Below are positions 58,967 through 64,000 of a stretch of DNA of 64,000 nt, one piece after another. Source of the DNA: Apodospora peruviana (lineage: Eukaryota; Ascomycota; Sordariomycetes; Sordariales; Lasiosphaeriaceae); NCBI GenBank assembly GCA_033439685.1, contig JAUEDM010000002.1:1798001-1862000 (forward strand). The letters run 5' to 3'. A program made the position numbers and the translations under genes. Position 1 is the first letter of the stretch, and each line of letters opens with the position of its first letter. The notes under the pieces were generated by a model. It worked only from the letters and a program-made list of their open reading frames with translations, searched no databases and was not told the origin of the DNA.

Positions 58967-61156
58967 ATGGCGTGGAGAAACCAAGGGATCACGGGATCCA
59001 ATAACATCCCGCTGGGCAAGGTGCGTCGCTTCGGCGGCTCAGAGGACGGCGGCGGAAGCCCCTTGTCGTCTTCGAATGGCTTCGCCAACGGGGACCGCGA
59101 CCGCGTCGTCGAGCGGGAGCGCGACATCAAGATTGAACGATTCGAACGCGACCGTGATGTTAAACGTGGCCGCAGCCCCGAGAGAGCCGACCAAGATGGC
59201 CCGAAGCGTCGCAAGAAGCGAAACCGTTGGGGTGATGCTACCGAGAACAAGGCCGCCGGCCTGATGGGCCTTCCAACTGCCATCGTCGCGAATATGACCA
59301 GCGAGCAGTTGGAAGCATACACCCTTCACCTGCGCATCGAAGAGATTACCCAGAAGCTCAAGATCGATGACGTTGTCCCTGCCGATGGAGATAGGTATGT
59401 TACACTTCTACCCTTCCTCAGCTCTGGGCTTGTGACTAACACTTCATTGTAGATCGCCATCGCCCGCTCCTCAATACGACAACCATGGCCGCCGTGTCAA
59501 CACGCGCGAATATCGTTACCGGAAGCGCCTTGAGGACGAGCGTCACAAGCTGATCGAGAGGGCTATGAAGACGATTCCTAATTATCATCCGCCACAGGAC
59601 TATCGCCGACCTACAAAGACCCAGGAGAAAGTCTACGTACCGGTCAACGACTATCCAGAGATTAACTTCAGTATGATTGCTAACCCTCTAACCCTAATAA
59701 CTCCTAACCCCCTGACCCCTTTCATTTGTGCTGCTCTGCCAGGCATGGGTCCGCATATTCCTGTGGTGATGTGCCTAGCAGCCTAGCCTTATTGGACTCT
59801 AACTCAATTATTGCTCTACCTATTTGATCCAGATACTAACACCTAGCTCTCCTTACTAAAGTTGGCTTACTTATCGGACCCCGTGGCAACACTCTCAAGA
59901 AAATGGAAACAGAATCCGGCGCCAAGATTGCCATCCGTGGAAAGGGCTCCGTCAAGGAGGGTAAAGGGCGCTCAGATGCAGCACATTCCAGCAACCAGGA
60001 AGAAGACTTGCATTGTCTCATCATGGCAGACACAGAGGACAAGGTTAACAAGGCCAAGAAGCTGATTCACAATATCATTGAGACGGTAAGTGTTCTCCAT
60101 CTCCGCTCTCACAACGGTATTTCTGACATTAATATAGGCTGCCTCTATCCCTGAAGGTCAGAATGAACTTAAGCGCAATCAGCTCCGTGAGCTTGCTGCT
60201 CTCAACGGAACTTTACGCGATGATGAGAACCAAGCCTGCCAGAATTGCGGTCAGATCGGACACCGCAAATATGACTGTCCCGAGAAGCAAAACTTCACAG
60301 CTAATATCATCTGTCGTGTTTGTGGCAATGCTGGTCACATGGCCCGCGATTGTCCGGATAGACAGAGAGGTGCCAACTGGCGCAACGATGGTCCTGCTGG
60401 TGCACGTCCTGCCGGACATATTGGCGGTGGAGGCGATGCTGTTGATCGCGAGTACGAGGTATGTGGATATGCCATTCGATTCTGACCAGTACCTGGCTAA
60501 CTCTGCAACAGCAACTCATGCAAGAACTCGGAGGCACTGGTGCTGCCCCTGCTCGTATCGAAGCAGGCCCAGGATCATATAATGGCAACGGAGCTCCTGG
60601 CGGCGGCAGGGGTGATGGCGATGCTAGGCCGTGGCAACGTGGACCCACCGGCGCTCCTGCCCCGTGGCGTGCCCGCCGCGAAGACCGTGATCGTGATGAT
60701 GAAGGTGGCCGCGGCGGTCCTCCTTCTGGCGGTCCTTCAGGTGGTCCAGCACCATGGGCTCGTGATCGTGGCAACCGTGGAAACGATGGCAGAGATGGTG
60801 GGGATACTTACTACGGCGGAGGCCAGAGCAACTACGGTGGCGGTCCTCCAGCACCAGGAGCGGCGGCTCCTTGGCAGCAGGCTCCCGGAGCTCCGGCCGG
60901 ATATGTTGGTGGCTATGGTGGCTACCCAGGCGTGCCAGGCTACGGCGCTCCCCCGGGTCTGGGTGCAGCACCACCGGGGCTGCCCCCGCCGCCTCCCGGT
61001 GCCATGGGCGGTGCTCCTCCGGGCCTTCCACCTGGTGGCATCACTGCGCTTATTCAGCAATACGCCAACGCAGTTCCCCCTCCCCCACCCCCGTCTGGGG
61101 AGGCGCCACCGCCGCCACCCATGGACCAGCCGCCTCCACCTCCTCCTGGCGCATAG
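58967..61156 (+). CDS. MSL5: Branchpoint-bridging protein (BBP/SF1)
   Basis: Recognises the intron branch-point sequence during early spliceosome assembly and pairs with U2AF65. Five exons, 58967-59394, 59453-59670, 59862-60085, 60138-60458 and 60512-61156, give 611 residues. KRRKKRNRWGDATENKAAG near residue 80 is the U2AF-binding RW motif. The TREYRYRKRLEDERHKLIERA helix precedes the KH domain, which has PEINFIGLLIGPRGNTLKKM and AIRGKGSVKEGKGR. Two CCHC zinc knuckles follow: C324-x2-C-x4-H-x4-C337 and C349-x2-C-x4-H-x4-C362. The C-terminus is Gly/Pro-rich with polyproline runs. The 191-nt second intron is unusual: it contains a perfect TACTAAC, and I chose its second 3' AG (AAG at 59861) because this restores NFIGLLIGPRG. 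The nearer TAG (59846) would also keep the frame. Confidence 0.95.
59681..59699 (+). repeat. Degenerate telomere-like repeats within a BBP intron
   Basis: Two CTAACCCT units in a row ending in CCCTAA, followed by looser CCTAACCCC copies up to about 59717. They lie at the 5' end of the second BBP intron. They may be chance, a telobox, or a remnant of telomere-type sequence. Confidence 0.5.
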
Positions 61157-61993
61157 ATGAAAGCGAGACCGACTTGTCGTTATTTTCGTATTGGAAGTTT
61201 GGGAGTACTACACTGACCGACAGGGCGCGCGCAACTTGATTAACCTGGCTTAACTCACGTTTCTTTGATAGCCTGATTCGCTTGTTGGCGGTCTGTTAAT
61301 GGGATGACTCGCGACCTTTCTCTCTTTTGTGGAGGGTAGCTGGACTAACTATACAAGCAGATGTGTATCTTGCTCACAAAGCCCAACTGGGATTGTAGGA
61401 TTAAGCGAGTAGGACTTTGGGAGAAAAGAAATGTCAGTTTTATTTTGTAGCTTGGCGGTTGTCCGAACTGTCCATCTATTTTCACAGTGAGTCTTCCGGA
61501 GACACGTACGTCCCGGCAATACATGTTCTCGATGCCCACTTCCGTATCAGGCTGCCATCCTAGCTTCCATTCGATGGCAACGCTGACGTTTTAAGTGGCT
61601 GACATCACTTGTAGTCCCGCCATTGGCGCTTTCGGCCGGCGGCTTGCCTGCATGAGTCCATCTCAGGTAAGGCTCGCCTGCCTCAGCTGAGCTTCGAGTC
61701 AATTGTTTTCAAATAATATGGTGACCGTTGAAATCAAGGTTTATGGAGTCTTGAAAGGCTCGCCAGTTGCATACAAACACTAGGAAGGGCGGTAAGTCAA
61801 CTCTCGTATGCCTCCGGAACAAGCCGAGACAATCTGAACGAGGCTCTTGAGAGGCTCGTCATATCCGCCGGCCGTGGGCATAGAGGGACCGGTCAATCTC
61901 GCCGTTCTGACGACGAACTAGTCTAAAGACACTGCCGAAGAGCCGTCGCAAAAGCCGCGCTGGCCTGTGCCCGGGAGTAATTCGTAGGACAAC
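61157..61993. other. Intergenic region BBP / patatin-like relic
   Basis: It contains the 3' end of BBP and about 600 bases before the broken gene. No frame has protein-like content. Confidence 0.5.
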
Positions 61994-62991
61994 ATGATCT
62001 GTTCTTGGGATTTGGATCGTGATGTGCTTGCTGACCATCGATTCACACAGCATCCGCGACCTCGCCGAAGAGCTCAAGATCCAGTACCGATGTCGCATCT
62101 GCATAGAGGAAAGGAGTCCCTCACTGTTCGTCTTTTGTCGAGGCTGCGGGCCGGCCAGACACTCAAAATAGCCTGCTCACCGATCATGTCTTGCCAGGAG
62201 CCAAGGCCACCAGCCCAGCCTTCCCCCCGGCATTGTCGAGCTCGTCGTCTTGTCCGAGATCCAGAAAGCTGTTGTCCTGGGTATACCCATCCAGGATTTG
62301 TTCGACCGGGTAATAGGTACAAGCACAGCGGTATCATTGCTCTCGGTGTCTTCAAGAAGAACTGGACTTTTGACCACACCAAGAGCCTGTTCAGGTCCTT
62401 GACAAAGGACGCCTTTTCCCTTCGGCCCAGACTCTCTGTTCCGGTCATCTCCGCCCTGATAGAGCTGGTCCTCTGCATTTCCGTGGCCCAGGTTGGCTTG
62501 ACGAGGGCCATGGATGGTAGTCTGCGTGTTACGATGAAAGCCCTGATGGACACAAACGAGAAGGTGAAGAAGGCCATTGGCCAGGACCTCGAGCTGGCAC
62601 GGCAGCTCCAGGTTTTGGCGGTGGTGGATGATGAGGCGGATGGTGCGGATGGTATGGATGGTGCGGATGGTCAGTCAAGTTGCTGCTCACCGCACCTTGA
62701 ATTTTGATAATGGGCTGACATGTTGCGTGGCTACTTAAAGCCGTTGTAAATCTTGCTGGAGCCAACATCGACCTAGAGTGTTGTCTCGGCGACGGCGGTG
62801 CTCAGAATGGTACTTCGGGTGAAGAGTCTTCGACTGGACTCGACAACCCGTCTAATGGTCGCGATTACATCATCGTCGACAACTTCACCCGCGGTCAAGT
62901 GCAGGGAATGATGGGCAACATTGGCTTGGAACAATGGGAAAAAAGGAACGTCGACAATCAGTGGAAATCATTTCGGGGCTGCTGTTTTTGA
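61994..62991 (+). pseudogene. Frameshifted patatin-like gene relic with a HeLo/SesA-like tail
   Basis: In one frame, upstream codons read SIRDLAEELKIQYRCRIC, then a CRGC pair (a C4 zinc-binding look, 62049-62168), a TAG stop at 62169, and from 62229 GIVELVVLSEIQKAVVLGIP and FDRVIGTST. The last piece is the patatin nucleophile elbow, expected as GTSTGG. Directly after GTST (62316-62327) one base is missing: the frame moves, and the next frame continues with GIIALGVFKKNWTFDHTKSL and FRSLTKDAF, again patatin-like. The expected DGGGxRG loop before GIVEL is not visible. Further on, VISALIELVLCISVAQVGL and a helix-rich stretch follow. A proper intron (62670-62740, GTCAGT..AAG) joins in phase to a second exon with YIIVDNFTRGQVQGMMGNIG that ends at 62991. 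The open frame 61994-62669 plus 62741-62991 could be annotated as a 308-residue hypothetical protein, but its first third is out of frame with the patatin remains. Confidence 0.6.
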
Positions 62992-63749
62992 ATCATGGCT
63001 GGGAGTGTCGGTCCGGCGCCGGCGGCGTCCTTTAATAAAAATTTCCGGAAGTGACAAGGCCTTCCGATATAACGAGTAGTATTGCCGAGTTGACTGTTAC
63101 TGTGCCTATCCTTTGGCTTGTAGTTGTGTTGGAGCTGGCGTTGTGTTCCGATGTTCGTGTTCCCACACATTACTTAGGTACCTTAGGTACCTAGGTACGA
63201 GGTACTTACCTTACCTACCTTGGTAAGCTGAGGACCTGGTGTCGGCAACACCTCTGAGGATTCCGTACCTCCCCAGCCAATTGGAGGGGTCTGAACTTCC
63301 TTCCTTTATAATATTCCAGCAAACAATGGTTGTCCTTTCTCACAACGGGTGCTCTTACTTCTTGCCGTCTTGATTGTTTTCTGTCTTAGCTGGTCCAACC
63401 TGGAAGGTACTAATTAGTGAAAGTGTCTGATGGGAGGTTTCTGATCTTCAAGTTGCGCCCCAGAGCTTGTTTTGATACCAACCATCCAGGATCCCATCCA
63501 TCAGCCGTCCACCACAACAAACACTCACTCGGCTCAATATCATCTTTACCCAGCTAGGATTTCTCAGTTACGCGCCTCATGTCTGGCGTGTGAGCAGGGC
63601 AGCACCAGCACTGGGTGCCACGCAACGGTTCCACCAGCTTGACTTCGTCGTGCTCGACCCCGCCATCCCGATCCTTGGATCCTTCAAGGGCCTTGATCAT
63701 TGCTTCCAGCCCGCTCAATAATACACAAAACCACGACGGCCTGCCCAAG
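62992..63749. other. Intergenic region upstream of the vacuolar protease gene
   Basis: It holds a dense cluster of GGTACCT/CCTAGGTAC motifs (63172-63227) and the promoter of the last gene. No other gene is seen. Confidence 0.5.
63172..63227. repeat. Cluster of CCTAGGTAC / GGTACCT palindromic motifs
   Basis: Within 56 bases the motif TTAGGTACCT or CCTAGGTAC appears at least four times in overlapping, partly palindromic form, followed by TACCTTACCTACC. It is the densest case of a motif that recurs singly in other intergenic stretches of this window. Confidence 0.7.
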
Positions 63750-64000
63750 ATGCTGAATCCCATCTCGTTCCGGCCAGGTCCGGTCACTTTCTGGACAACG
63801 CTCGTCTACTTGGCATTGTTAATCCCCATCGTCATCATCAATGAGGAGCTGCCTCCGGCACCGAGTGAAGCTGTTCCGTTTGCCGGCGTCAATCTCACCG
63901 AGGCTTGGCTCGACCTCACCACCATCACGAGGGCGTACCACCCTTACAACAGCCGTTTCAATGACGAAGTTCGTAACATACTGCTCCGCCGGGTAGAGTC
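63750..64000 (+). CDS. PFF1: Vacuolar membrane protease (M28 family), N-terminal fragment
   Basis: The first 83 codons of a gene cut by the window end. The sequence MLNPISFRPGPVTFWTTLVY followed by LALLIPIVIINEELPPAP is the cytosolic start and first membrane span of fungal vacuolar membrane proteases. INLTEAWxDL-type and HPYNSRFNDEVRN segments follow (here VNLTEAWLDL), which lead into the M28 zinc peptidase domain in intact members. The zinc ligands and the later membrane spans lie outside the window. The start at 63750 fits the usual length before the first span. Confidence 0.88.
   Translation, partial: MLNPISFRPGPVTFWTTLVYLALLIPIVIINEELPPAPSEAVPFAGVNLTEAWLDLTTITRAYHPYNSRFNDEVRNILLRRVE

Noticed and set aside
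60540..61160. Second open frame of 206 codons overlapping the BBP tail
   Set aside because: The G/C-rich Gly-Pro repeats keep all frames open. Only the called frame gives the known Gly/Pro-rich tail and joins the zinc knuckles.
1..64000. tRNA genes, rRNA, CRISPR arrays, complete transposons, secondary-metabolite clusters
   Set aside because: I looked for B-box-like GGTTCGA patterns, regularly spaced repeats, transposase or reverse-transcriptase motifs, and PKS/NRPS/terpene-cyclase motifs and found none I could support. ERG20 is a primary-metabolism prenyl synthase with no cluster genes beside it.

Overview
The window is nuclear DNA of a filamentous ascomycete, most likely a Sordariomycete and perhaps Sordariales (inference from protein similarity, not from a search). 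The genes are split by short introns, mostly 50-75 nt with GT..AG ends and CTAAC-like branch sites, and the encoded proteins have Pezizomycotina versions of conserved eukaryotic machinery. I see no bacterial-type operons, CRISPR arrays, rRNA or tRNA genes, or intact transposons. Exon borders below come from reading frame, splice consensus and family conservation; lengths are of the spliced products.

Layout from left to right: a Zn2Cys6 transcription factor (+); a carnosine N-methyltransferase-like enzyme (-) divergent from a PAC4-type proteasome assembly chaperone (+); transportin KAP104 (+) converging on the mitochondrial import pore TOM40 (-); TOM40 divergent from a 6-phosphofructo-2-kinase (+); a MAT2B/RmlD-like reductase (+); an RA-PH adaptor (+) converging on farnesyl diphosphate synthase ERG20 (-); ERG20 divergent from APC8/CDC23 (+). 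A gene-poor stretch of about 8 kb (29.4-37.5 kb) holds only one small secreted protein. Then come the GARP subunit VPS54 (-) divergent from the replicative helicase subunit MCM5 (+); a membrane-anchored, degenerate AMP-binding protein (-) divergent from nucleoporin POM34 (+); an epoxide-hydrolase-like protein (-); HID1 (-) divergent from signal peptidase subunit SPC3 (+); the splicing factor BBP/SF1 (+); a broken patatin-like gene (+); and the first 83 codons of a vacuolar membrane protease (+), cut by the window end.

Most genes are single-copy housekeeping functions (nuclear transport, mitochondrial import, glycolysis control, isoprenoid synthesis, cell cycle, replication, membrane traffic, secretion, splicing). 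They do not form an obvious shared pathway. Many are arranged as divergent pairs over a 0.5-1.3 kb shared promoter, with telobox-like and MluI-box-like motifs in some of these.

The parts that most deserve a second look are: the patatin-like relic with a one-base frameshift directly after its GTST motif and a well-phased downstream intron (about 62.0-63.0 kb); three proteins whose family catalytic residues are missing (the phosphofructokinase-2 bisphosphatase half, the epoxide-hydrolase-like protein, the AMP-binding-like protein); an intron in the gene for the branchpoint-binding protein with two in-frame 3' splice sites and telomere-like repeats; and the unresolved 5' end of the RA-PH gene. 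I did not find a complete, clearly novel multi-gene system.
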